A stretch of DNA of 19,287 bases. Source: an uncultured bacterium. GTDB lineage: Bacteria > Vulcanimicrobiota > Xenobia > Xenobiales > Xenobiaceae. Location of the stretch: positions 1 through 19,287 of the forward strand of contig CAKTUZ010000038.1 of NCBI GenBank assembly GCA_934621605.1. The letters run 5' to 3'. Below, piece after piece: positions 1-5,534 of the stretch. The notes under the pieces were generated by a model, which ran no database searches, was not told the origin of the DNA, and saw only the letters and a list, made by a program, of their open reading frames with translations. The translations under genes were made by a program, and so were the position numbers. Each line of letters begins with the position of its first letter. Position 1 is the stretch's first letter.

Positions 1-7
1 GATACAT
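1..7 (-). CDS. tnpB: TnpB, extreme 5' end (cut by window edge)
   Basis: Only the start codon and the next codon (Met-Tyr) are inside the window, reading leftwards from 7. The identity comes from the near-identical upstream sequence at 19105-19253, where the reading frame continues far enough to resemble a TnpB N-terminus. TnpB proteins are RNA-guided nucleases carried by IS200/IS605 and IS1341-type elements. Whether this copy is intact cannot be seen. Confidence 0.5.
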
Positions 8-99
8 ATGATTTCTCCTTTCTATAGATTTAGAATAGTACCATGTGTGTTACCGGAATATTATATTACAGCAAGGCAGCATTTCGTTCAAAGTTGACG

Positions 100-137
100 C
101 CATTCATCCCACGGTCTAAAGACCGTGGGATGAATGG
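100..137. repeat. Perfect 17-bp hairpin in the IS left end
   Basis: CCATTCATCCCACGGTC (100-116) and its exact complement (121-137) are separated by TAAA. It corresponds to the subterminal hairpin used by TnpA transposases to recognise single-stranded left ends. The right copy has only the inner 8 bp of the stem (19124-19131/19138-19145), because its outer arm has diverged. The in-frame ATG at 130 of the neighbouring ATPase ORF lies in the 3' arm. Confidence 0.85.
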
Positions 138-1392
138 CTGTGTATCTTATAAAAAAATTCAAGAATACTTAGCTACTTTTGGAGCTGTTTGTATTGAAGG
201 GCCTAAGTGGTGTGGCAAAACTTGGACTTCTTATTATCATTGTCAGAGCGCCATTTACCTTGGTGATCCTTCTGGCAATTTTCAAAATAGACGTTTAGCC
301 GAGTTGGATCCTGCTTTAATTTTAGAAGGTGTCAAGTCGCGTTTAATTGACGAATGGCAAGAAGTTCCGCCTATTTGGGATGCTGTGCGTTATAAAGTAG
401 ATATGGATCCACAAAAAGGCCAATTTATACTTACTGGATCGGCTACGCCCAATCATAAAGGCATTTTGCATAGTGGAGCTGGGCGTATTGCTAGATTGCG
501 TATGCGTCCTATGTCTTTGTACGAATCTGGTGATTCTAGTGGCCAAGTTTCATTAGAAGCGCTTTGTCATGGTGAGCTAAAATCTACTCTTACTGGTGAT
601 GTGGAACTGAAAAAGCTTATAGAGCTTATTGTGCGTGGTGGTTGGCCTGGTAGTTTAGATTTACCTTTAGAGCAAGCTAGGCTTTTGCCTAAAGAATATT
701 TGCGAGCTATCATAGAAGATGATGTATATAGAATAGATGGCGTTAAACGCGATACTGCCAAAATGTTTTTGCTTTTGCGTTCTTTAGCTCGAAACGAAAG
801 CACTACCGTAACTAATAAAACTATTGCTAAAGATATAAAAGCTATAGATAGTGATACTATTGACGATAATACTTTAGCTGCCTATTTAGATGTTTTTAAA
901 CGCTTATTTTTAATAGAAAATCAGTCTCCTTTTGCAGCTAATGTACGCTCTTCAGTTAGAGTGAAACAAGCCGAAAAACGCCATTTAGCCGATCCTTCTT
1001 TAGCTTGCGCTCTCTTGGGAGCTACTCCGGACAGTTTGCTGAATGATTTAGAAACGTTAGGCTTTTTATTTGAAGCTCTTTGCGAACGTGACTTATCAAT
1101 TTATGCTGCTTCCTTCGGCGGCAGGTTGTATCATTATCAAGATTATAAAAATAAGGAAATAGACGCTATTGTAGAAAGGCCCGATGGACAATGGGCCGCT
1201 TTTGAAATAAAGCTAGGCGCCAACCAAATAGACGCAGCGGCCGCCAATTTGCTGGAAATACAGCAACAAATAAAGGACGACCCCAAAGGTAGACCACCTG
1301 CAGTTTTATGTGTACTCTGCGGCTTAAGCAAAGCTGCCTACCGCCGCCCCGATGGCGTTTTTGTAGTACCAATAACGGCACTGCGTCCTTAA
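130..1392 (+). CDS. AAA ATPase with DUF4143 (AAA_14 family), 5' end replaced by an IS
   Basis: This is an ATP-binding protein of the AAA_14/DUF4143 family, common and poorly understood in anaerobic Bacillota. From the ATG at 130 the product is 420 aa, close to the usual size. Visible motifs are Walker A GPKWCGKT (about 24-31), Walker B LIDEWQ (72-77), GQFILTGSA (97-105), and a C-terminal nuclease-like NKEID (about 341) followed by FEIK (about 358). The IS left end stops at about 148, so roughly the first six residues and the start codon are IS-derived. Another ATG at 43 lies wholly inside the IS. Neither start has a good ribosome binding site, and the ATG at 130 is buried in the hairpin. The native start should lie beyond the IS copy, outside the window. 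The gene may be silenced or weakly rescued; the rest of the frame is open. Confidence 0.8.
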   Translation: MNGCVSYKKIQEYLATFGAVCIEGPKWCGKTWTSYYHCQSAIYLGDPSGNFQNRRLAELDPALILEGVKSRLIDEWQEVPPIWDAVRYKVDMDPQKGQFILTGSATPNHKGILHSGAGRIARLRMRPMSLYESGDSSGQVSLEALCHGELKSTLTGDVELKKLIELIVRGGWPGSLDLPLEQARLLPKEYLRAIIEDDVYRIDGVKRDTAKMFLLLRSLARNESTTVTNKTIAKDIKAIDSDTIDDNTLAAYLDVFKRLFLIENQSPFAANVRSSVRVKQAEKRHLADPSLACALLGATPDSLLNDLETLGFLFEALCERDLSIYAASFGGRLYHYQDYKNKEIDAIVERPDGQWAAFEIKLGANQIDAAAANLLEIQQQIKDDPKGRPPAVLCVLCGLSKAAYRRPDGVFVVPITALRP

Positions 1393-1415
1393 ATTAGTAG
1401 CTGCAAAATAATAAA

Positions 1416-1447
1416 AGGCTTCACTTTATTTTCCCAAAGTGAAGCCT
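1416..1447 (-). terminator. Hairpin terminator (original one of the macrodomain gene)
   Basis: There is a 12-bp perfect stem, AGGCTTCACTTT / AAAGTGAAGCCT, with an 8-nt loop. Read on the minus strand it is followed by TTTTATTATTTT, a good U-tract. On the plus strand the tail (AATTTG) is weaker, but the hairpin could still help end the ATPase transcript. Confidence 0.75.
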
Positions 1448-1458
1448 AATTTGTAGTT

Positions 1459-1602
1459 TTAATTCTTTTTCAAAAGCTCTTCATAAATAGCGCGGTCTTT
1501 GTCTAAATAGACATTGAATATGACTTTAAGCGGCTTAGAAGTGTTTTGTAAATATTGGCGCACGGTGTGGACGGCAATTTCTGCGGCTCTTTGATTGGGA
1601 AA
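1459..1602 (-). pseudogene. C-terminal fragment of the macrodomain gene
   Basis: This is the 3'-terminal 144 bp (47 codons plus TAA) of the gene at 4508-5299, duplicated without the rest. The break falls at the codon for Phe217, just after the conserved STGVF phosphate-binding loop of the macrodomain. It has no start and is flanked on its 5' side by AT-rich sequence of the inserted cassette. It marks the left junction of the insertion. Confidence 0.9.
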
Positions 1603-1618
1603 ATATATTAAATATTTT

Positions 1619-1638
1619 AAATATATGTAAATATATGT
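1619..1638. repeat. Tandem 10-bp repeat upstream of the xre promoter
   Basis: AAATATATGT occurs twice head to tail, one helical turn apart, ending 9 bp before the -35 box of the xre gene. The surroundings (1603-1645) are very AT-rich. It could be a regulator-binding site or an UP-like element. Confidence 0.5.
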
Positions 1639-1647
1639 GTGTATGTG

Positions 1648-1682
1648 TTGACAATTCGGTAAGTCGTGTGTATATTATACCG
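1648..1682 (+). promoter_or_regulatory. Promoter and possible operator of the XRE gene
   Basis: TTGACA (1648-1653) and TATATT (1671-1676) have exactly 17 bp between them. A small inverted repeat, CGGTA (1657-1661) with TACCG (1678-1682), spans the spacer and -10 region. That is where an autorepressing XRE protein would bind. The promoter is well supported; the operator is a guess. Confidence 0.65.
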
Positions 1683-1728
1683 TATGATATAAGTGCAGAT
1701 ATTTTTTTGGGATAAGGAGAGTATTTAT

Positions 1729-2040
1729 ATGTCTAATCTCGGCAAACGCATATCCTTAAAGATACATGAACGGTGTATTTCCCAGAAAGAGCTCGCTGAT
1801 ATGGTTGGAGTCACTGAAACTGCTATGTCTAGGTATATTTCTGGTAGTAGAGAACCAAAGCCAGAAACAATTGCTAGTATAGCGACTGCATTGCACACAA
1901 CTTCTGATTATCTGCTAGGTATAGAGGCTGAGGATAGTGAACATAGTAATATGGTTCGCTTAATTGCTAGAAATGCTTCTCGTATGAGCGACAAGGAAAA
2001 AATGGAACTAATTGCTGTTCTTTTGAATTGTGAGGTATAA
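1729..2040 (+). CDS. XRE-family transcriptional regulator
   Basis: This 103-aa DNA-binding regulator has one helix-turn-helix domain of the HTH_3/Cro-C1 type: ISQKELADMVGV (17-28) then TETAMSRYISG (29-39), followed by the usual TIASIATAL and DYLLG segment. The ATG at 1729 is preferred over an earlier in-frame ATG at 1693 because AAGGAG (1714-1719) sits 9 nt upstream and the HTH then begins at the normal distance. It is the first gene of the cassette and its end abuts or overlaps an ImmA/IrrE-like peptidase gene. In ICEBs1 and many prophages such a pair is a repressor and the protease that inactivates it. It probably controls the cassette and itself through the promoter just upstream. Confidence 0.9.
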   Translation: MSNLGKRISLKIHERCISQKELADMVGVTETAMSRYISGSREPKPETIASIATALHTTSDYLLGIEAEDSEHSNMVRLIARNASRMSDKEKMELIAVLLNCEV

Positions 2041-2041
2041 A

Positions 2042-2653
2042 TTGCCTGTTAATCTCAGCAATAGAAAATATGAGGAAATAAAAAAACTAGTAGTTTCATT
2101 GTATGAGATGTGTTCATATTCTTCTATACCTATATCTGCATTTAATATAGCTTTGAAGCTTGGTATAAAGGTGGTGCGATACTCTGATGTGTCTAGTGAC
2201 AAAAGGCAACTTTTGTTCAAGATTAGTATCGATGGCTTCTGTTTTATAAGTGACACTGGAGAGTGGAGAATCTACTACAACAGTGACCGTAATACTGGGC
2301 GTATCAACAATACAATAATGCATGAAATAGGGCATATAGTCTTAAATCACAGCGAGGACAGTGAACTTGCAGAGAAAGAAGTTAATTTCTTTGCAAAGTA
2401 TGCACTAGCGCCTCCTGTACTAGTGTACGCACTTGGTATAAACGGCCCTAATCAGTTGGCCCGCTTGTTTTACGTTAGCTTTGAAGCTGCAAAGTATGCG
2501 TACAAGTACTTCCAAAAGTGGCTATGCGCAAGAATGCGTACCATCAAATATAATCGCAGGGAGCTTAGGCTAACTACATACGAAGTAAAAACGCTATCTA
2601 TCTTCAGTAGTGCAATCACGGCAATACTGGAAAGTACAAAAAAACACGCTTAG
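2042..2653 (+). CDS. ImmA/IrrE-family metallopeptidase
   Basis: This 203-aa zinc-metallopeptidase-like protein has the active-site motif HEIGH (94-98) in MHEIGHIVLNH, followed about 12 residues later by the Glu-rich AEKEVNFFAKYALAP segment typical of ImmA/IrrE (COG2856). Known relatives cleave or disable a partner XRE repressor on a signal, derepressing mobile-element or stress genes. I prefer the TTG at 2042, which has GAGGT seven nt upstream and starts just after the stop of xre. A GTG at 2030 (207 aa, overlapping xre) lacks a ribosome binding site but is possible. The C-terminal third (about 130-203) is basic and aromatic and could sense or bind a partner. Some XRE-COG2856 pairs act as toxin-antitoxins, which cannot be excluded here. 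Confidence 0.85.
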   Translation: MPVNLSNRKYEEIKKLVVSLYEMCSYSSIPISAFNIALKLGIKVVRYSDVSSDKRQLLFKISIDGFCFISDTGEWRIYYNSDRNTGRINNTIMHEIGHIVLNHSEDSELAEKEVNFFAKYALAPPVLVYALGINGPNQLARLFYVSFEAAKYAYKYFQKWLCARMRTIKYNRRELRLTTYEVKTLSIFSSAITAILESTKKHA

Positions 2654-2675
2654 ACCACGCCAATGGTCTAAGCGT
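2646..2675. terminator. 12-bp hairpin on the peptidase stop codon
   Basis: ACGCTTAGACCA and TGGTCTAAGCGT form a perfect 12-bp stem with a 6-nt loop; the TAG stop of the peptidase gene is in the 5' arm. No U-tract follows, so it may attenuate or protect mRNA ends rather than act as a strong intrinsic terminator. Confidence 0.55.
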
Positions 2676-2679
2676 ACCG

Positions 2680-2726
2680 GATATGCTAAACACATCCATA
2701 AAACAACGCTACAAGTTTAGCATATC
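2680..2726. repeat. 12-bp inverted repeat with 23-nt spacer
   Basis: GATATGCTAAAC (2680-2691) and GTTTAGCATATC (2715-2726) are perfect complements. They lie in the 167-nt gap between the peptidase and DUF4417 genes, right after another hairpin. This could be a structured leader RNA, an operator for the XRE protein, or a recombination or replication site; the sequence alone does not decide. Confidence 0.7.
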
Positions 2727-2737
2727 TGCTCTAAAAA

Positions 2738-2770
2738 CTCAATTGCTCGATTTTGATTGCCACAATTGAG
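2738..2770. repeat. 8-bp inverted repeat upstream of DUF4417 gene
   Basis: CTCAATTG (2738-2745) and CAATTGAG (2763-2770) are perfect complements 17 nt apart. It is the third inverted repeat in a row in this intergenic region. I see no convincing -35/-10 pair for a separate DUF4417 promoter, so the downstream genes may be read from the xre promoter through these structures. Confidence 0.55.
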
Positions 2771-2820
2771 GTTAGTTATTTGCGTTGCAACCTATTTGCA
2801 GCAGAAAAGGAGCATGCTAT

Positions 2821-3513
2821 ATGCTATTTAAGAAAAAAAACAACAGAAGAAAAGCCACTATGGATGATGGCATGAATCCCGAACTCGTAGAAGGGGCGGA
2901 ATTTGATGGCATATTCGATATTCCTGTCATTCATAGGCCAGCAAGGATAATTATTCCTCCCGGATTCGTCCCGTTTTCAAAAAGAAATAGTGTTTCTGAC
3001 TTTAGCTATGCTGTACATTTTTGTGAAATGGATCAAGTGTTTTCTTCTGTACTTATAGACCCATGGTCGTATATTAAAGATTTCGCTCGTTTTTTAGCGA
3101 TATTGTCCCCTGATTGTTCCGTGTATAGAAATGCTACACACACAGCACAACTCAATAATATCTACCGAAATCGAGCCTTGGGTTTCTTTTTTCAAAAGCA
3201 TGGCATTTATGTGATACCGCATGTTCGTTGGGGAGATGAGTTTACTTACACAAAAAACATTTTGCCTGAGAGAATTGCCTTTCGTGGTATTGAAAAACAC
3301 AGTATTGTTGCCGTCAGCACTTACGGATGCATTAGAGGTCAAAAAAATAAGTATCATTTTGAGGCTGGATTTGAAGCTATGCTTATTGAACTTGAGCCAG
3401 CAGTTGTTCTGGTTTATGGCTCAGATAAATTGCCAATTTTTGATAAGTATTCCAAAAACGTTAAGCTTTTCTACTACCCTGATTGGATCTCTAGCAAAAG
3501 AAAAGAGGGCTAA
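2821..3513 (+). CDS. DUF4417 domain protein
   Basis: This 230-aa protein resembles the DUF4417 family, found mainly in phages and integrated elements of Bacillota and without an assigned biochemical role. Recognisable conserved blocks are SDFSYAVHF, LSPDCSVY, NIYRNRALGFFFQ (about 112-124), VIPHVRWGD (131-139), FRGI, and LVYGSD (about 195-200). The N-terminus (MLFKKKNNRRK) is strongly basic, suggesting contact with nucleic acid or membrane. The ATG at 2821 has AAAGGAG eight nt upstream; an in-frame TTG at 2785 is less likely. It is followed after 2 nt by the basic 154-aa gene, so the two are surely co-transcribed. No signal peptide or membrane helix is visible. Confidence 0.75.
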   Translation: MLFKKKNNRRKATMDDGMNPELVEGAEFDGIFDIPVIHRPARIIIPPGFVPFSKRNSVSDFSYAVHFCEMDQVFSSVLIDPWSYIKDFARFLAILSPDCSVYRNATHTAQLNNIYRNRALGFFFQKHGIYVIPHVRWGDEFTYTKNILPERIAFRGIEKHSIVAVSTYGCIRGQKNKYHFEAGFEAMLIELEPAVVLVYGSDKLPIFDKYSKNVKLFYYPDWISSKRKEG

Positions 3514-3515
3514 TT

Positions 3516-3980
3516 ATGGGAAGTGGAAGTTGCAAACTCTACCCATCTTTAGTTGTTAGCTCTGAGTCATATAACCTTCAATTTGAACCTAAGTTTGGTC
3601 GAAAATTGAAGAAACCAATTTTTAGTGCTACAGGGCATGTTACTGTAGAAAGCATTTGTGAACGAGCAGAGTTTTTTTTGGGAAAATCTGTTGCACGTTT
3701 GGAACATGAGCTCCACAAGTATGGGTATGAAACTAGAAGAAGGGCATCAACGCACTCAAGCTCTAGAGCAAAAATTATTGTGACAACAAACGCTAGTAAA
3801 GATAGAAACGTGCGTCAAATACAGGTTTCGCCTGGAAGTAGGCGTCATGGTAATGTACCGTACGTAAAAATTAGTACTTCAGATGTTGGCAAAATTAAAA
3901 TAATTAGCTCTAGTCCGGCAGATTATAAAACTGATGGGAAAGAGAATGCATTGCTCATTTTTAGGAGGGACAAAAAATGA
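3516..3980 (+). CDS. Small basic protein, candidate toxin domain
   Basis: This 154-aa basic protein is rich in Arg, Lys, His and Ser. The strongest block is RQIQVSPGSRRHGNVPYVKI (100-119), followed by a GKIKI and YKTDGKE segment. From memory, similar QVSPGGGRHGxxPYVKIST blocks occur in the C-terminal parts of polymorphic (LXG-like and other secreted) toxins, which would make this a free-standing toxin domain, perhaps a nuclease given the conserved Arg/His. That assignment is inference. AAAGAGGG lies 7 nt upstream of the ATG. The stop overlaps the start of the next, acidic gene (ATGA), the usual translational coupling of a protein and its partner. An alternative is a phage-derived accessory protein of unknown role. 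Confidence 0.75.
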   Translation: MGSGSCKLYPSLVVSSESYNLQFEPKFGRKLKKPIFSATGHVTVESICERAEFFLGKSVARLEHELHKYGYETRRRASTHSSSRAKIIVTTNASKDRNVRQIQVSPGSRRHGNVPYVKISTSDVGKIKIISSSPADYKTDGKENALLIFRRDKK

Positions 3981-4426
3981 CAAATACTAATATCATACCT
4001 TTTGTTGGCGTAGGCAGTTTTTTGTTACTTTCAAGTTATAGTACCGTAAAAACACAGCTTGAATTGGCTAAATGCGGTTATACGATTGAAATTTGGCCTA
4101 ATAAGGGCTGTACTCCACAAGTAGAATGGAAAATAATTCACTGTGACAATCATTTAAATTTATTTTTTGCAAAAGATAAATTATTTAAAATATATGTAGA
4201 TGGTGAATTTCCTGGAAAATTACCAAATGGAATTTATGTAGGTATGTCTATGAAAGAAGCCACTCTTATTGACACTTCATTGCATTTTGATGATTGGAAT
4301 GAGGACTGGAGTTCGGATGAGGGATATTGGCTTGAAGATGATTTAGACACAGACTCTGTTTTGTCCATCAGTATTTTTATTAAAGAACTTTTAGATGATG
4401 ATGAGTTTGATAAGTATCAATGGTGA
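3977..4426 (+). CDS. Small acidic protein, candidate immunity partner
   Basis: This 149-aa protein has a neutral first half and a very acidic second half: DDWNEDWSSDEGYWLEDDLD (about 104-123) and a DDDEFDKYQW C-terminus. Middle motifs are KLFKIYVDGEF and LPNGIYVGMS. The N-terminal IIPFVGVGSFLLLSS is hydrophobic but too short and polar-flanked to be a sure membrane segment. It starts within the stop of the basic gene (ATGA overlap) with a near-perfect AGGAGG 8 nt upstream, so it should be made at least as strongly as its partner. Small size, acidity and coupling to a basic gene fit an immunity protein or antitoxin. I do not recognise a named Pfam family with certainty. Confidence 0.75.
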   Translation: MTNTNIIPFVGVGSFLLLSSYSTVKTQLELAKCGYTIEIWPNKGCTPQVEWKIIHCDNHLNLFFAKDKLFKIYVDGEFPGKLPNGIYVGMSMKEATLIDTSLHFDDWNEDWSSDEGYWLEDDLDTDSVLSISIFIKELLDDDEFDKYQW

Positions 4427-4464
4427 TGTAATCACTCGACATTGAGCCAATTTTAAGTTGAATT

Positions 4465-4496
4465 AGGCTTCACTTTATTTTCCCAAAGTGAAGCCT
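4465..4496. terminator. Duplicated hairpin between cassette and macrodomain gene
   Basis: It has the same 12-bp stem and 8-nt loop as 1416-1447. It lies between the convergent acidic-protein gene and the macrodomain gene. Neither side has a proper U-tract: the plus side reads AATTTGTAGC and the minus side AATTCAACTT. Termination should be weaker than at the left copy. Confidence 0.55.
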
Positions 4497-4651
4497 AATT
4501 TGTAGCTTTAATTCTTTTTCAAAAGCTCTTCATAAATAGCGCGGTCTTTGTCTAAATAGACATTGAATATGACTTTAAGCGGCTTAGAAGTGTTTTGTAA
4601 ATATTGGCGCACGGTGTGGACGGCAATTTCTGCGGCTCTTTGATTGGGAAA
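4465..4651. repeat. 187-bp direct repeat, right copy
   Basis: It is the same sequence as 1416-1602 with one difference (C4506 versus T1457, just past the stop codon). Here it continues into the intact macrodomain gene, whereas the left flank (AATTCAACTTAAAATT on the minus strand) belongs to the cassette and lacks the T-tract that follows the hairpin at the left copy. Confidence 0.95.
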
Positions 4652-5299
4652 GCGAAAAACGCCGGTAGAAATACAGCAAAAAGCTACTGATTCTACACCG
4701 CTTTGTTGGGCTAAATTTAAACAAGAACGGTAGCAAGAAGCTAATGCTTCTTCATCGTCTTGTGTCAATTCTGTGAAAATAGTTGGTCCTACGGTATGCA
4801 ACACGTGTTGGCAGGGTAAATTATAAGCTTTAGTTATTTTTGCTTCGCCGGTAGACAAGCCACAGCCCATTTTATTGATAATTTGCGCACATTCCCAGCG
4901 CAATTGCACTCCTGAATAAGTGTGAATAATGTTGTCTACACAATTGTGGCAAGGGATAAAGCAACCCACCATATCACTATTGGCTGCGTTGACTATAGCG
5001 CCGCAGTGCAATTTACTTATGTCGCCTTGCCACAAGCTTATGTGTGGCTCTAAATCTTTAAGTTTAACGGCGTCAAAAATATCCATATGTTTAAGCTCTT
5101 CTTGCATATATTCATCTTGTATGTGTAAGAATTCATCGCTTATAGGCTTAGGAGCCCGCATATTAACTAAAGAGCGCAAAATACGCTTTTGCTTGGTCTC
5201 ATCTTCTGGAACACGTTCGGAAGCAAAATTTCTATCTTTTTGAGGTTGCTCGTCTAAAAGGTAATGAATAAGAAAAAGTCGGCGTTGAGTTTGATCCAT
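4508..5299 (-). CDS. Zinc-type macrodomain protein-ADP-ribose hydrolase
   Basis: This 263-aa protein has a helical N-terminal part (1-80) and a macrodomain (about 85-263). It would remove ADP-ribose from proteins or process ADP-ribose metabolites in the cytoplasm. Diagnostic features are QGDISKL (91-97), NAAN (104-107), the Cys/His block GCFIPCHNCVDNIIH (112-126) characteristic of the zinc-containing macrodomains of streptococci and staphylococci, ECAQI, HTVGPT (168-173) and the STGVF loop (211-215). In those bacteria relatives are often linked to a SirTM sirtuin and lipoyl genes; none are seen here. The ATG at 5299 gives the normal family length, with a modest AAGG-rich upstream site. The last 47 codons lie in the 187-bp repeat and may have been supplied by the inserted cassette. 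Confidence 0.9.
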   Translation of the reverse strand: MDQTQRRLFLIHYLLDEQPQKDRNFASERVPEDETKQKRILRSLVNMRAPKPISDEFLHIQDEYMQEELKHMDIFDAVKLKDLEPHISLWQGDISKLHCGAIVNAANSDMVGCFIPCHNCVDNIIHTYSGVQLRWECAQIINKMGCGLSTGEAKITKAYNLPCQHVLHTVGPTIFTELTQDDEEALASCYRSCLNLAQQSGVESVAFCCISTGVFRFPNQRAAEIAVHTVRQYLQNTSKPLKVIFNVYLDKDRAIYEELLKKN

Positions 5300-5496
5300 C
5301 GTTTAAGACCTTGCCTTTCTTGTGTAGTGTGGCACGTTTCTTCTATTACTGCTGAACAATTTTAGCCTAGCATAAATCACACTTATAACTGTTTCCTAAA
5401 TATTAATTTGCGCCATTTGCAGTAAAAATATAATTATTGATACTAAAAATAGTTATTGCTGTTACTAAAAATAAATGTTAAAAGTAATTATCCCTC

Positions 5497-5527
5497 TTGA
5501 CCTAAAGTAACTTTAGGTCTGTATAAT
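5497..5527 (+). promoter_or_regulatory. MerR-type promoter/operator
   Basis: TTGACC (5497-5502) and TATAAT (5522-5527) are separated by 19 bp, the elongated spacer typical of promoters untwisted by MerR-family activators. A perfect dyad, GACCTAAAGT and ACTTTAGGTC around a central A (5499-5519), fills the spacer. The regulator gene is not in the window. Related CTAAAG/CTTTAG dyads are known to me from MerR proteins that sense aldehydes, quinones or similar electrophiles; the inducer here is inference. Confidence 0.8.
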
Positions 5528-5534
5528 GCAAGCC

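Larger units (their letters stand above)
1..148 (-). mobile_element. Left end of an IS200/IS605-type (tnpB) element, left copy
   Basis: Read on the minus strand, this segment matches the other edge of the window (from 19105) over about 149 positions with roughly a dozen differences and one 1-nt indel. It runs from a shared AAGATAC near the junction, through a hairpin, to an AAAGGAG ribosome binding site and the start of tnpB. Beyond AAGATAC both copies are preceded only by a T-run ending in TTTAT, so the element edge probably lies at about 148/149. A subterminal hairpin next to the left end and no terminal inverted repeats fit this family. The exact boundary is inferred from two copies only. 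Confidence 0.75.
1416..1602. repeat. 187-bp direct repeat, left copy
   Basis: It matches 4465-4651 in the same orientation at a constant offset of 3049. The only difference I find is T at 1457 versus C at 4506. It contains the terminator hairpin plus the last 47 codons and stop of the macrodomain gene. Identity begins at AGGCTTCAC and ends after TTGATTGGGAAA. The left flank here (T-rich on the minus strand) looks like the original downstream sequence of the macrodomain gene. Confidence 0.95.
1603..4464. mobile_element. Inserted five-gene cassette between direct repeats
   Basis: The stretch between the two 187-bp repeats holds only plus-strand genes: xre, immA-like, DUF4417, a basic small ORF and an acidic small ORF. 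With one repeat copy the unit is 3049 bp. Removing it would join the ATPase gene and the macrodomain gene as a simple convergent pair sharing one terminator. No integrase, transposase, relaxase or terminal inverted repeats are visible, so the element is either mobilised in trans or arose by single-crossover integration of a circle. The direct repeat is observed; mobility is inference. Confidence 0.6.

Noticed and set aside
2654..2820. CRISPR-like repeats between the peptidase and DUF4417 genes
   Set aside because: The repeats are inverted pairs of different sequence, not a regularly spaced direct-repeat array; no array is seen anywhere in the window.
3221..3559. 112-codon plus-strand frame inside the DUF4417 gene
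   Set aside because: It overlaps a well-supported gene in another frame, has no ribosome binding site and shows no recognisable motifs.
1603..4464. Cassette as a classical transposon with target duplication
   Set aside because: No transposase or terminal inverted repeats, and a 187-bp duplication is far too long for a transposition target duplication.
5526..5534. ATG at 5526 as start of the flavoprotein
   Set aside because: It overlaps the TATAAT box and would lie upstream of the transcription start; the ATG at 5535 gives the normal Tat signal start.
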